From the NCBI GenBank assembly GCA_017452895.1, contig JAFTLE010000007.1, positions 1 through 55,623 on the forward strand: DNA of 55,623 nucleotides, read 5' to 3'. This DNA is from Clostridia bacterium. Its GTDB lineage: Bacteria; Bacillota; Clostridia; Oscillospirales; CAG-272. Positions 19,576 through 28,350 of the stretch are shown here, piece by piece; the first letter of the stretch is position 1, and each line of letters opens with the position of its first letter. Under the pieces are notes generated by a model. It was given only the letters and a program-made list of their open reading frames with translations, was not told the origin of the DNA and searched no databases. Both the position numbers and the translations under genes were made by a program.

Positions 19576-21255
19576 ATGGCTAAAAAAACAAAGAATACGC
19601 AGCCCCTGCGGATCATTTCACTTGGCGGCTTGCAGGAGATCGGTAAAAATATCACCGTTCTCGAATACGGAAACGATATTCTGGTCATTGACTGCGGACT
19701 TGCGTTTCCCGACGATGAGATGCTTGGTGTTGACCTTGTCATTCCCGACGTCGATTATCTTGAAAAAAACGCGGATCGCATCCGCGCCGTTCTTTTAACG
19801 CACGGGCATGAGGATCATATCGGTGCCCTTCCCTACGTATTGAAAAAAATCAACCCGCCGATCTACGGCACGCGCCTGACGCTCGGCATTCTGAAAAATA
19901 AGCTTGAGGAATTCCGCTATGAAAAAAAACCGGACCTTCATACGGTCGAGGCAGGCAGCATTCTGAATTTCGGTGTCTTCCGTGCGGAATTCATTCACGT
20001 GAATCATTCGATCGCCGATGCCTGCTGTATCGCGATCAAAACGCCGCTCGGCACGGTACTGCATACGGGCGACTTCAAGCTTGACGTCTCCCCGATCGAC
20101 GGACAGATGATGGACATCGCGCGGCTCGGACAGCTTGGCAACGACGGTGTACTTCTGATGCTTGGAGAATCGACGAATGCCGAACGTCCGGGCTTCACTC
20201 CCTCGGAGCGGAAGGTCGGCAGCTCGCTTGAGCAGATCTTTATGGCAAACCCCGACAACCGCATCATCATCGCAACCTTCTCCTCGAATGTGCACAGAGT
20301 TCAGCAGATCGTTGACGCATCGGCGCGCCACGGGCGTAAGGTCGCGGTGATCGGCCGCAGTATGCAGAATGTGGTCGGTGCGGCGGTCGAGCTTGGCTAT
20401 ATGAAGGTGCCCGACGGCGTGTTGATCGATATTTCGGAGATCCGCCGCTTCCGTGACGAGGAGCTGACGCTCATCACCACGGGCAGTCAGGGGGAGCCGA
20501 TGAGTGCGCTCTACCGCATCGCCTTCGCGGAGCACGATAAGGTCAAGCTCCGCCCGAAGGATCTCGTCATCCTCAGCTCCTCCCCGATTCCCGGCAACGA
20601 GAAGCTGGTCGGTAAGATCGTCAACGCCCTTGTCAAAAACGGCATCCGCGTGGTCAACGACTCGGCGGCAGACGTCCACGTATCAGGTCACGCCTGTCAG
20701 GAGGAGCTGAAGCTGATGCTCGCGCTGATCCGCCCCAAGTATTTTATGCCGATCCACGGCGAATACCGCCATCTTTACGCGCATAAGGCACTTGCCGAGT
20801 TTATGGGTATTGCGCCCGAAAACGTCTTCGTTTCCGAGATTGGAAGGGTGCTCGAGATTGACAAAAAGGGCGCTCGCTTCAACGGCAGCGTGCCTGCCGG
20901 CAAAATCCTCGTTGACGGCTCGGGTGTTGGCGATGTCGGAAGCGTTGTTCTGCGCGACCGCAAGCATCTGTCGCAGGACGGCCTCATCGTCGTGGTTGCC
21001 ACGGTCGATCTTCAGGACATGACCGTGCTTTCGGGACCCGACATCATCTCGCGCGGCTTTGTCTACGTGCGTGAGTCGGAGGAGATGATGGAGGAGGCGC
21101 GCGCCCGCGCGGGCCGCGCACTTGAGGAGGCGCTTGCCGACGGCACGACCGATTGGATGCAGCTCAAAAACGCGGTCAGAGAGGCACTTTCGAAGTACTT
21201 CTTCAACAAGACCAAGCGCAAGCCGATGATCCTACCCGTTATTATGAACGTTTAA
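19576..21255 (+). CDS. rnj: Ribonuclease J
   Basis: The 559-residue metallo-beta-lactamase/beta-CASP enzyme of RNA maturation and decay has 5'-exonuclease and endonuclease activity. The zinc motif HGHEDH lies at about 76-81, followed by GDFKLD, the beta-CASP signature and HVSGHACQEEL with the C-terminal metal histidine, then MPIHGEYRHL. The start at 19576 is preferred over 19561 because GGAG lies between them, 9 bases before this ATG. A hairpin before the gene and a terminator after it suggest a monocistronic unit. Length matches RNase J1/J2 of Firmicutes (about 555). Confidence 0.95.
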   Translation: MAKKTKNTQPLRIISLGGLQEIGKNITVLEYGNDILVIDCGLAFPDDEMLGVDLVIPDVDYLEKNADRIRAVLLTHGHEDHIGALPYVLKKINPPIYGTRLTLGILKNKLEEFRYEKKPDLHTVEAGSILNFGVFRAEFIHVNHSIADACCIAIKTPLGTVLHTGDFKLDVSPIDGQMMDIARLGQLGNDGVLLMLGESTNAERPGFTPSERKVGSSLEQIFMANPDNRIIIATFSSNVHRVQQIVDASARHGRKVAVIGRSMQNVVGAAVELGYMKVPDGVLIDISEIRRFRDEELTLITTGSQGEPMSALYRIAFAEHDKVKLRPKDLVILSSSPIPGNEKLVGKIVNALVKNGIRVVNDSAADVHVSGHACQEELKLMLALIRPKYFMPIHGEYRHLYAHKALAEFMGIAPENVFVSEIGRVLEIDKKGARFNGSVPAGKILVDGSGVGDVGSVVLRDRKHLSQDGLIVVVATVDLQDMTVLSGPDIISRGFVYVRESEEMMEEARARAGRALEEALADGTTDWMQLKNAVREALSKYFFNKTKRKPMILPVIMNV

Positions 21256-21278
21256 TTTGGCAAATCATTTGATAAGAG

Positions 21279-21314
21279 AAGGCTGTCTCAAACCCGGTTT
21301 GAGACAGCCTTTTG
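21279..21314 (+). terminator. Terminator of the RNase J gene
   Basis: The 14-bp arms AAGGCTGTCTCAAA and TTTGAGACAGCCTT end in TTTT. The core GGCTGTCTCAAA recurs in a second hairpin at 47765-47793. Confidence 0.9.
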
Positions 21315-21404
21315 ATATAGAAAACAAAAAAGAGGAAACATCTGTACTGTTTATCGGACACATCCTTCGATATACTTTAAGTGAAAAGGATGGGAGGTGA
21401 CCGA

Positions 21405-21857
21405 ATGCTCGAATATATGCTTCTTCTTTGTCTTGCGGCGTTTTTCCTCTTGACGCTTTTGCGCTTGCTGTACCGCCACTCACCGTCGGCGGCGATCGCC
21501 GATCCCGCTCTTCACCGTCTTTGCGGCGCAATCACGCTTGATATTTCGCGGCTTTGTCCGTCAACGCTCTCACTTCGCTGTGCGCCGCGGGTCGAACGGG
21601 GGCGCATCATTCTGGATTTTGAAATCAAAAACGAGGGAGCGCTCATTTCTGCCACCGACGGCGTGCGCCTGCTTCTGACCGCCCAGCTGCGCGATCGCAG
21701 CGGTACCGTGCTTGAGGGGGTCGGCATCGACCTTTATGAGGATTTGCCGCCCGACTCCTACGTTGCCGATGCCGTGACGCTAAACGCCGTTCGCTACCCC
21801 GCCGCGGAATCGATACACGTACGTGTGCTGCTGCTTACCGACTTGCTCGTAGCGTAG
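21405..21857 (+). CDS. Membrane-anchored protein of unknown function
   Basis: The product is 150 residues. The ATG at 21405 is fixed by the strong GGGAGGTGA site just upstream. A single N-terminal hydrophobic segment (residues 3-24) is followed by a basic residue, so the body is probably outside the membrane or anchored to it. The remainder is beta-rich in appearance, with alternating hydrophobic residues (GRIILDFEIKNEGALI). I recognise no domain. It lies alone between two terminators, convergent with a two-helix membrane gene. Confidence 0.65.
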   Translation: MLEYMLLLCLAAFFLLTLLRLLYRHSPSAAIADPALHRLCGAITLDISRLCPSTLSLRCAPRVERGRIILDFEIKNEGALISATDGVRLLLTAQLRDRSGTVLEGVGIDLYEDLPPDSYVADAVTLNAVRYPAAESIHVRVLLLTDLLVA

Positions 21858-21860
21858 TAA

Positions 21861-21895
21861 AAAAGCAGTCTCAAGAAATTGAGACTGCTTTTTTT
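21861..21895. terminator. Bidirectional terminator
   Basis: AAAAGCAGTCTCAA and TTGAGACTGC with A/T flanks and a GAAA loop separate two convergent genes (21857 and 21894). The arm shares CTCAA/TTGAG with the RNase J terminator. Confidence 0.9.
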
Positions 21896-22520
21896 ACATA
21901 AACAGACCGAGCGTATTGTCCGCCAGCCTGATCAGATCGGGATAAAAGAGGATAAAGATCACGGAAAGCGCCGCACAAAGGAGAAAGGAAAAGAGGATCA
22001 GCAGCGGCGTTGATCCGCGGCGGCGAAACCTAAATTCCGCGCGGTAGCGCAGCTCCTCGGGAATATAGAAGCGCGTCGATTCAAAGTCAATCGTCTCACG
22101 TAGGGAGACCCTCGGCTTTTTCTTTTTCTCCGCGCTCGGCTCCCCCTCACACTTCTCTGCCGCCTCGGGCACATCGGCTTTTTCGGGGGTCACAAGTCGT
22201 ATGAGCTTTCGCATCACAGACCCCTGACTTTGCAGATTGTGACGGATCAGAAGGCTACGCGCAAGCCCAAGATCGGCAAGACTTTGTGCATTTTCCTCGG
22301 AAAATGCCGATTTTTGCTGTAATCGCGTGATAAATCTGCCAAGATATCGCTTTTGATAGATCACCGCAAGCGATGCGAGAAAGATGCCGAGGAAGATTCC
22401 GAGGATGAGGATCACGAAGAACTCGCCCGTCGTGTCTATTTTGAAAAATCGGTATCCCGTCAAGCGCACGTTGACACAGCGATCCATAAAATATGTGTAA
22501 AGCTCCTGATATAGAGACAT
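21894..22520 (-). CDS. Two-helix membrane protein of unknown function
   Basis: The 208-residue protein has one hydrophobic segment near residues 34-54 and another near 171-192. Between them lies a charged cytoplasmic-looking loop with an Ala/Glu/Lys-rich stretch (EAAEKCEGEPSAEKKKKPR). AAAGGGG lies 5 bases before the ATG. It is downstream of parB on the same strand, 88 bases away, and may be co-transcribed with parA-parB. I know no function for it; similar membrane genes occur near the origin in other clostridia. Confidence 0.7.
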   Translation of the reverse strand: MSLYQELYTYFMDRCVNVRLTGYRFFKIDTTGEFFVILILGIFLGIFLASLAVIYQKRYLGRFITRLQQKSAFSEENAQSLADLGLARSLLIRHNLQSQGSVMRKLIRLVTPEKADVPEAAEKCEGEPSAEKKKKPRVSLRETIDFESTRFYIPEELRYRAEFRFRRRGSTPLLILFSFLLCAALSVIFILFYPDLIRLADNTLGLFM

Positions 22521-22608
22521 AAAAACCCCTTTGGTAAAAAATGGAAAAACAAGAATACGCTCCCCTTGATCCTATTCTAACAAAGCCGCCTTAAATCGGG
22601 CTTAAGGA

Positions 22609-23505
22609 TCAAAGCTCGTTGTTGAAGTCCTTGCCGCAGATCTGTGAGAGCAGGATCTCGAGGTCCTCGTTGTCCTCGTAGAAGATGGTAACCGATTGCT
22701 TACCCTTCTTTGCAGAGATCTTGACCTTTCTGCCAAGATTGCGCATCATACGGCTTTCAAGCTCCGCCACGTAATCGATTTGCAGGGGCTTTGCCTCGGC
22801 TTCCGCCTCGGTGTCCTTCTCTGCCTTCGCCTTGCGTGCGAGGTGTTTTCTGACCTCATCCTCAAGCGTACGGACCGACCATTCGTTTTCCGCGGTCTTC
22901 TCTGCCAGAAGGAGCATATCTTCCTTTTCGCGCAGAGAAAGCAGGGTGCGGGCGTGTCCTGCGGAGAGCGTTCCGTCCGCTACCAGACCCAGAAGCTCCT
23001 TCGGAAGCTCCAAAAGGCGCATAAAATTAGCAATCGCACTGCGGCTCTTGCCGATTTTCTGCGAAATTTCCTCCTGCGTCATATGATATTCCTCCGCAAG
23101 TGAGCGATATGCCATCGCTTCCTCAAGCGGATTGAGATCCTCGCGCTGAATATTCTCGATCAGGGCGATCTGCGCCACCTTCTGCTCATCGCCGTCCACG
23201 ATTACAACGGGAACTTCGGTCAGCCCCGCCATCTTGGAGGCGCGCCAACGGCGCTCCCCTGCCACGATCTGATAACGGTCGTCAATCAGGTTGCGAACGA
23301 GGATCGGCTGCAACACGCCGTGTACGGCAATCGAATCAGCAAGCTGCGAAAGCGCCTCTGTATCAAAGTTTTTGCGGGGTTGTCCCGCCTTAGGCTCGAT
23401 TTGATTGATGCGAAGGGTCTTTACCCCTTCGTTTTCCTGCGTTTCCAACGCATTTTCAAGGAAAATGGCGTCAATACCGCGTCCAAGTGCAGAATTTTTC
23501 TTCAT
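22609..23505 (-). CDS. parB: Chromosome partitioning protein ParB (Spo0J)
   Basis: The 298-residue ParB CTPase clamp binds parS and spreads on DNA, recruiting condensin. The N-terminal domain has PRKNFD near 42 and the CTP-binding motif GERRWRASK near 79-87, followed by the helix-turn-helix (EEISQKIGKSRSAIANFMRLL) that reads parS. A charged Lys/Glu linker leads to the C-terminal dimerisation domain. It lies downstream of parA with a parS site in the 37-base gap, and three more parS sites lie upstream of parA. All features fit the chromosomal Spo0J group and not Noc. Confidence 0.96.
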   Translation of the reverse strand: MKKNSALGRGIDAIFLENALETQENEGVKTLRINQIEPKAGQPRKNFDTEALSQLADSIAVHGVLQPILVRNLIDDRYQIVAGERRWRASKMAGLTEVPVVIVDGDEQKVAQIALIENIQREDLNPLEEAMAYRSLAEEYHMTQEEISQKIGKSRSAIANFMRLLELPKELLGLVADGTLSAGHARTLLSLREKEDMLLLAEKTAENEWSVRTLEDEVRKHLARKAKAEKDTEAEAEAKPLQIDYVAELESRMMRNLGRKVKISAKKGKQSVTIFYEDNEDLEILLSQICGKDFNNEL

Positions 23506-23526
23506 TTTTCGTCATCCTTTCCGAAT

Positions 23527-23542
23527 TGTTTCACGTGAAACG
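23527..23542. promoter_or_regulatory. parS: parS site between parA and parB
   Basis: TGTTTCACGTGAAACG matches the bacterial parS 16-mer with one change, at the last base. It fills the parA-parB gap. Confidence 0.92.
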
Positions 23543-24304
23543 TTAGATCCGCATTAAAATTTCCTTGGCAACGGCCTGATATTCAAGCGCACCCTTGTTA
23601 TAGCGCGCGTAATAGCAGATCGGCTTGCCGAAGCTCGGTGCCTCACTCAGCTTGACCGAGCGTGAAATCTCGTTTTTAAAAAGCTTTTCAGTATAGTATT
23701 TGGCTATTTCTTCCTTAACCTGCTTAGTCAGGAGCAGTTGCTTGTTGTACATCGTCAAAAGAATGCCCGTTATATCGAGATTGGGGTTATAAAGCTGGCG
23801 CACCTTACGGACGGTGATCATCAGCTGCGAAAGCCCCTCAAGCGCGTAATACTCACATTGCATCGGGATAATGATGCCGTCGGATGCCGCAAGTGCGTTG
23901 ACGGTCAGAAGCCCGAGTGCGGGCGGACAGTCGATAAAGATGTAATCATAGTCCCCCAAAAGCGGCGCAAGCATCTTTTTGGCACAAAGCGCCTGATTTT
24001 CCATCTGGCTAAGGTCAAGCTCTGCTCCTGCGAGCAGGATATTTGAGGGCATAATGGACAAATTCGTAAATTTCGTCTTATGTACGACCGATTTTGAGTC
24101 GGCTTTTTCAATCAGGGCGTCATAAACCGATACGGTCAGCTTATTTTTCGTAATTCCAAGTCCTGCGGTGGCATTTCCTTGCGGGTCCATGTCCACAAGC
24201 AGCACTCTTTTTCCAAGGCGACCCATTGCGGCGGATATATTGATTGCGGTGGTCGTTTTGCCAACGCCGCCCTTCTGGTTCGCAAATGAAATGATTTTTG
24301 CCAT
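23543..24304 (-). CDS. parA: Chromosome partitioning ATPase ParA (Soj)
   Basis: The 253-residue deviant-Walker ATPase has KGGVGKTT at about residues 11-18 and DMDPQGNAT near 40; the Walker B region IFIDCPPALG follows. It binds DNA non-specifically as an ATP dimer and, with ParB, positions the origin; in Bacillus Soj also controls DnaA. The start at 24304 is fixed by GGAGGG 4 bases upstream; the frame extends further but without a site. It has its own SigA promoter (24344-24373). Confidence 0.96.
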   Translation of the reverse strand: MAKIISFANQKGGVGKTTTAINISAAMGRLGKRVLLVDMDPQGNATAGLGITKNKLTVSVYDALIEKADSKSVVHKTKFTNLSIMPSNILLAGAELDLSQMENQALCAKKMLAPLLGDYDYIFIDCPPALGLLTVNALAASDGIIIPMQCEYYALEGLSQLMITVRKVRQLYNPNLDITGILLTMYNKQLLLTKQVKEEIAKYYTEKLFKNEISRSVKLSEAPSFGKPICYYARYNKGALEYQAVAKEILMRI

Positions 24305-24343
24305 AATTCCCTCCGTTTTGTAGAAAAAATTGCTGTTATTAAC

Positions 24344-24373
24344 AGTATACCATAGAATGATACGCCGTGTCAA
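24344..24373 (-). promoter_or_regulatory. parA promoter
   Basis: TTGACA (24373-24368) and TATACT (24349-24344) are separated by 18 bases on the minus strand. The nearest parS (24401) lies 28 bases upstream of the -35 box. Confidence 0.8.
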
Positions 24374-24400
24374 TCAAAAATTCACGCATTTTTCTCGGAT

Positions 24401-24416
24401 TGTTTCACGTGGAACA
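24401..24416. promoter_or_regulatory. parS: parS site 1 of the phased array
   Basis: TGTTTCACGTGGAACA is the parS consensus with one change (A to G) in the right half. It is the first of three sites that start exactly 40 bases apart. Confidence 0.9.
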
Positions 24417-24440
24417 AAAATTGACAAATTCCGCAAAAAT

Positions 24441-24456
24441 TGTTTCACGTGAAACA
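24441..24456. promoter_or_regulatory. parS: parS site 2 of the phased array
   Basis: TGTTTCACGTGAAACA is a perfect parS palindrome, 40 bases after site 1. Confidence 0.96.
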
Positions 24457-24480
24457 AAGATAGACAGAAAACACTAAGAA

Positions 24481-24496
24481 TGTTTCACGTGAAACA
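24481..24496. promoter_or_regulatory. parS: parS site 3 of the phased array
   Basis: TGTTTCACGTGAAACA is a perfect parS palindrome, 40 bases after site 2. The rest of the 347-base parA-ybaK gap holds only the two divergent promoters and AT-rich spacers. Confidence 0.96.
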
Positions 24497-24577
24497 AAAT
24501 GCGCGCAATTCGCCGCACAATCGGCAAGAAAAAAGGTCGGAACCGCGAAACAAATCTCACCAACTCTGCAAAAGGCA

Positions 24578-24606
24578 TTGACTTTACACGCGAAAAGCGG
24601 TATAAT
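24578..24606 (+). promoter_or_regulatory. ybaK promoter
   Basis: TTGACT and TATAAT are separated by 17 bases, 45 bases before the start codon. Confidence 0.85.
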
Positions 24607-24651
24607 AATAAGGAATAAAGGTACAAGCCGTCACTGGAGGAGGAATGCAGT

Positions 24652-25137
24652 ATGTCCCTTGAAAATGCGCGCGCATATCTTGCAAAATTTGGGCTTGACG
24701 GGCAGATCCGCAGCTTTTCGGTCTCAAGTGCGACCGTGCCGCTTGCCGCCGCCGCCTTGGGCGTTGAGGAGGCAAGAATTGCAAAAACGCTATCGCTTCA
24801 CGTTGGCACGGAGCAGATCCTCTTAGTTTGTGCGGGGGATGCACGCATTCACAACCAAAAATTCAAATTCCGCTTCAGCGCGAAGCCGCGGATGCTATCA
24901 CCCGATGAGGTGGGAACGTTGATTGGACATGAAATCGGCGGTGTTTGTCCCTTCGGTGTGAGGGATGGGGTAAGGATCTACCTTGACGACAGTCTTTTAC
25001 GCTTTGAAAGCGTTTTTCCCGCTTGCGGAGAGGCGAATAATGCCATTGAGCTTTCACCAAACGAGCTTTTTCGCGTTTCGGGTGCGCTCGAATGGGTCGA
25101 CGTCTGCAAATTACCGGGTGAGGACACCGCATTCTGA
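24652..25137 (+). CDS. ybaK: YbaK/EbsC-family aminoacyl-tRNA deacylase
   Basis: The 161-residue free-standing editing domain hydrolyses mischarged tRNA (Cys-tRNA-Pro for YbaK, related substrates for other members). The catalytic Lys is K45 in RIAKTL, and the signature GHEIGGVCPFG lies near residues 92-102. A strong GGAGGAGG site precedes the ATG, with a near-consensus promoter upstream. It stands alone between the parS array and the Gld-type transporter operon. Substrate class cannot be decided from the motifs alone. It joins alaS and aspS as a third tRNA-charging gene in the window. Confidence 0.88.
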   Translation: MSLENARAYLAKFGLDGQIRSFSVSSATVPLAAAALGVEEARIAKTLSLHVGTEQILLVCAGDARIHNQKFKFRFSAKPRMLSPDEVGTLIGHEIGGVCPFGVRDGVRIYLDDSLLRFESVFPACGEANNAIELSPNELFRVSGALEWVDVCKLPGEDTAF

Positions 25138-25201
25138 TTTAAGTAGATTTAATTCGTCAATGTTAGACTGATACAGTTAATTGACCTGAAAGGGAAACGA
25201 T

Positions 25202-26173
25202 ATGATAGAAATTGAAAACCTTGTGAAACGCTACGGCAACGTGTATGCGCTGGACGACGTTTCGCTGAGTATAGGAGAAGGAGAGATCGTCGGTCTCCTC
25301 GGCCCCAACGGCGCAGGGAAGAGCACGACGATGAATATTCTGACGGGCTATTTGTCCGCAACCTCCGGATCGGTATGCGTAAACGGCATTCATATCCTTG
25401 AGAATCCGAAGGCGGTTAAGCGGCAGATCGGCTATCTGCCCGAGCAGCCGCCGCTTTACCCCGAAATGACGGTAAAGGAATACCTGAATTTTGTATACGA
25501 ACTGAAGGGCTGTACGCTGGATAGGGAAGCACACCTTGCGGAGATCTGCAAGGTCGTGCGGCTTGAGGATGTTTCTCACCGACTCATCTCGCATCTTTCG
25601 AAGGGCTACCGTCAGCGCGTCGGCATTGCGCAGGCACTTATCGGCGATCCGCCCGTGCTGATCTTCGACGAGCCGACCGTCGGTCTTGACCCAAAGCAGA
25701 TCATAGAGGTGCGAAATCTGCTCCGTACCCTCGGAAAGAGGCATACCGTCATTCTCAGCACCCATATTTTACCAGAGGTACAGGCGGTTTGCGAGCGGAT
25801 CATCATCATTGACCGCGGAAGGATTATCGCAAACGCGAAAACCGAGGACCTGGCGCGCCGTCTTGAGGACGCGCAGAGCTTCCGTGTGAAGATCTGCGGC
25901 CCGCAGAAGGAGGTTGCCGCCGCCTTGCGTGAGCAAAGCGGCGTTGCGAAGGTCGAAGCACTCCCCGAGCGCGACGGCGAAAGCTACGTATTTATCGTTG
26001 AATCGATGAGCAAGGTCGATATCCGCCGCAGCATTTTCACGCTATGCGCGGGTAAGAATTGGCCGATGCTCGCGCTGGAGCCGATCGGCACCGACCTTGA
26101 GCAGATCTTTTTGCGTCTGGTCGAGGGTGAAAAGGCAGAGAAGGAAAGCAAGAAAAGGAAGGGCAAAAGATGA
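25202..26173 (+). CDS. ABC transporter ATP-binding protein, GldA-like
   Basis: The 323-residue ATPase has Walker A GPNGAGKST at 34-42, signature LSKGYRQRVG near 138, Walker B VLIFDEPTVGLD near 156 and the switch His in LSTHIL. About 100 residues follow the nucleotide-binding domain, ending in a Lys/Glu-rich tail, as in CcmA/GldA/NatA-type subunits of ABC-2 transporters. It overlaps the permease by ATGA and opens a five-gene operon (ATPase, permease, two GldG-like proteins, DUF4340 protein). In Bacteroidetes GldA-GldF-GldG support gliding; in clostridia the cargo of related systems is not known. No clear promoter seen; a weak GTCAAT/ATTGAC inverted repeat lies at 25156-25185. Confidence 0.9.
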   Translation: MIEIENLVKRYGNVYALDDVSLSIGEGEIVGLLGPNGAGKSTTMNILTGYLSATSGSVCVNGIHILENPKAVKRQIGYLPEQPPLYPEMTVKEYLNFVYELKGCTLDREAHLAEICKVVRLEDVSHRLISHLSKGYRQRVGIAQALIGDPPVLIFDEPTVGLDPKQIIEVRNLLRTLGKRHTVILSTHILPEVQAVCERIIIIDRGRIIANAKTEDLARRLEDAQSFRVKICGPQKEVAAALREQSGVAKVEALPERDGESYVFIVESMSKVDIRRSIFTLCAGKNWPMLALEPIGTDLEQIFLRLVEGEKAEKESKKRKGKR

Positions 26174-26874
26174 TAGCAATTTATAAAAGAGAGATGCGCG
26201 CCTATTTCACGACGCCCATCGGATACATATTCCTCGCGTTTTTCCTCGCTACCGCGGCACTCGTATTCAGCCTGACCACACTCTACGCAATGACCACCGA
26301 TGTCACGGGCTATTTTCAGGTGCTTCTTTACGGAATGATCGTGCTTCTACCGCTTCTGACGATGAAGCTCTTTTCCGAGGAGCGAAAGCAGAAGACCGAG
26401 CAGCTCCTGTTGACCGCCCCTGTCTCGCTTTTCAGCATGGTGTTCGCGAAATTCCTCGCCGCCTTCACCGTCTATGCGGGTGCGCTCACCGTTACACTTC
26501 TGTTTTTTCCAATTTTGGAAATTTATGGAAGCGTCAAGCTCGGTATGCTCTTTGGCAACTACCTCGCGCTTCTGCTTGCGGGCATGGCGTTTATCGCGAT
26601 CGGCGTGTTTATTTCCGCGCTGACCGAAAATCAGCTGACCGCGGCGGTTGGCACGATCGGCATCCTCATCCTTCAGCTCGGTATTTCGCTGCTCAATTCG
26701 CTCCTTGGTGAGTATTGGGCACGCTTTATCGTTGCCTCACTGTCGGTATTTTCGCGTTTTTCCGCGTTCACGCAGGGCATTTTCGATTATTCCGCCGCCA
26801 TCTACTATCTGTCCTTTACGGCGATTTTCCTCTTTTTGACGGTTGCCGTCTTCCACCGCCGCCGTTACGAATAA
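26170..26874 (+). CDS. ABC-2 type permease, GldF-like
   Basis: The 234-residue protein has about six hydrophobic segments and begins MIAIYKREMRAYFTTPIGYI, the start pattern of GldF/ABC2_membrane_3 permeases (RE-x-R-AYF-x-TP-x-GYI). The motif LFSEERKQKTEQLLLTAP near residues 64-81 is the cytoplasmic coupling segment typical of this family. It overlaps the ATPase gene by 4 bases and is followed 12 bases later by the first GldG-like gene. It should form the membrane pore with the upstream ATPase. Direction and substrate of transport are unknown. Confidence 0.88.
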   Translation: MIAIYKREMRAYFTTPIGYIFLAFFLATAALVFSLTTLYAMTTDVTGYFQVLLYGMIVLLPLLTMKLFSEERKQKTEQLLLTAPVSLFSMVFAKFLAAFTVYAGALTVTLLFFPILEIYGSVKLGMLFGNYLALLLAGMAFIAIGVFISALTENQLTAAVGTIGILILQLGISLLNSLLGEYWARFIVASLSVFSRFSAFTQGIFDYSAAIYYLSFTAIFLFLTVAVFHRRRYE

Positions 26875-26886
26875 GGAGTGCCCCCA

Positions 26887-28335
26887 ATGAAGAAAAAACT
26901 GAAATTAAAGCCGAAAACACGGCGCAGGCTCTCGCTTGCCGCATTGATCGCCTCCTTCCTTTTGATGGTCGTGATGGCGAATGCGGTGATCTACGCGCTT
27001 GCCTACGAGTATAACGTCTATACTTATACCGAAAAGCGGCAGGAGCATACGATCGGCACGGGTACGGAGGCGGTTTTTGCAGACGTGCCGAAGGACGCGC
27101 GCGTGCGCATTCTCTTCTGTATGGGTGAGGACGCGCTAAAGATCGATGCCTACTGTCAATCGGTGCTGCGGACTGCGCGTCAGCTTGAGCAAAAATACAG
27201 CTTTATCTCGGTTGATTTCACCAACATTTACCTAGACCCCGACAGCGTCTCGGACTATCGCGGTCCCGAAGGCATCGACGCGATCCAGGAAACGACCGTT
27301 ATTGTGGAATCCAACCTCGGCACGGACACCTACGTCACGCAGGATATGAAGGGCTTTTTCCGTTATGAAAACGCCAACAACGACACGCCGATTGCCTACG
27401 TCGGCGAGCAGATGTTCGCTTATCTCATCGGCTCCGTCGTTCACTCGAACCGCCCGACCGTCTATTTCACGACCCAGCACGGAGAAAGCTCGACGCTCGC
27501 GCTCGGCAATCTCTTCGGGCTTGGCGGTTACACGGTCAAGACCATCGATTTGACGCTTGAAAGCATCCCCGAGGATGCGACGATGCTTGTAATCTCGAAT
27601 CCCACCTACGACTTTTCAAAGGGGGCGGAGGGCTCGGGCATCATTGCCGAGATTGAAAAACTGGAAAGTTATCTTGCGCGCGGGGGAAACCTCACGGTCT
27701 TCTTCGACGGCGCGGAGGTCTCGCTCCCGAATTTTGAAAATTTTCTCGCCGAATACGGCGTTATTTGTGAAAAGGCGACTCTACGCGACTTTTCCACGTC
27801 GATCACACCCGACGGCTACGCCCTCGCCACGGCCTATGGCACCTCGGCGCACGCCGCGCTGATGAAGGCGCGTACCGAACCCTACGATAGCTTCGGCTCG
27901 GTCATGGCGCGTGCCGCCCGCATCACAGAGAGAGACGTTGAGGGGGTCAGCGTTGAGCCGTTGCTCTTCGTCACGGGTGAGAGTGAGCGCGACGGCGAAA
28001 TTGTCAGCGAGCAGGGTGAATATCCCGTCGTCACCTTGTCGACGAAGGGAGAAGGACAGATCCTTCTGTTTTCGGGCGTCCGCTTTGCCGATAGCGGCTA
28101 CATTTACAGCAACCGCTATTCCAACGCGGATTTCCTCTACGCCGCCATTGAGCTGATGGATGAAACCGCATCCTCGATGCCGATCGGCTGCACCGAAATG
28201 CCCTATGTGACCACCGCTATCGAGGGCTTGACGATGGGACAGGCACGCACCTTCCTCATCCTCGGTGCCGTCGTCCTGCCGCTTCTGATCCTCGCCTTCG
28301 GCGTAGCGGTCGGATTGCGCCGTAAATTCCGCTGA
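26887..28335 (+). CDS. GldG-like auxiliary protein of the ABC system, copy 1
   Basis: The product is 482 residues from the ATG at 26887, chosen because GGAG lies 8 bases upstream. It has an N-terminal membrane helix (about 16-40), a large external part and a C-terminal helix near 455-478, the layout of GldG/ABC_transp_aux (PF09822) proteins. The external part includes ARVRILFCMGEDALK and TVYFTTQHGESS, where family members show a Rossmann-like substrate-binding fold. It is followed 15 bases later by a second protein of the same layout. Family assignment comes from architecture and context; the ligand is unknown. Confidence 0.75.
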   Translation: MKKKLKLKPKTRRRLSLAALIASFLLMVVMANAVIYALAYEYNVYTYTEKRQEHTIGTGTEAVFADVPKDARVRILFCMGEDALKIDAYCQSVLRTARQLEQKYSFISVDFTNIYLDPDSVSDYRGPEGIDAIQETTVIVESNLGTDTYVTQDMKGFFRYENANNDTPIAYVGEQMFAYLIGSVVHSNRPTVYFTTQHGESSTLALGNLFGLGGYTVKTIDLTLESIPEDATMLVISNPTYDFSKGAEGSGIIAEIEKLESYLARGGNLTVFFDGAEVSLPNFENFLAEYGVICEKATLRDFSTSITPDGYALATAYGTSAHAALMKARTEPYDSFGSVMARAARITERDVEGVSVEPLLFVTGESERDGEIVSEQGEYPVVTLSTKGEGQILLFSGVRFADSGYIYSNRYSNADFLYAAIELMDETASSMPIGCTEMPYVTTAIEGLTMGQARTFLILGAVVLPLLILAFGVAVGLRRKFR

Positions 28336-28350
28336 AAAGGAGATTTCTAA

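Noticed and set aside
24401-24496. Regularly spaced repeats as a CRISPR array
   Set aside because: The repeat is the 16-bp parS palindrome, there are only three units and the 24-base spacers are AT-rich and unrelated to spacer length norms; parA and parB are adjacent.
25156-25185. Inverted repeat GTCAAT...ATTGAC before the GldA-like gene
   Set aside because: Six-base arms separated by 18 bases without a clear promoter nearby; too weak to call an operator.
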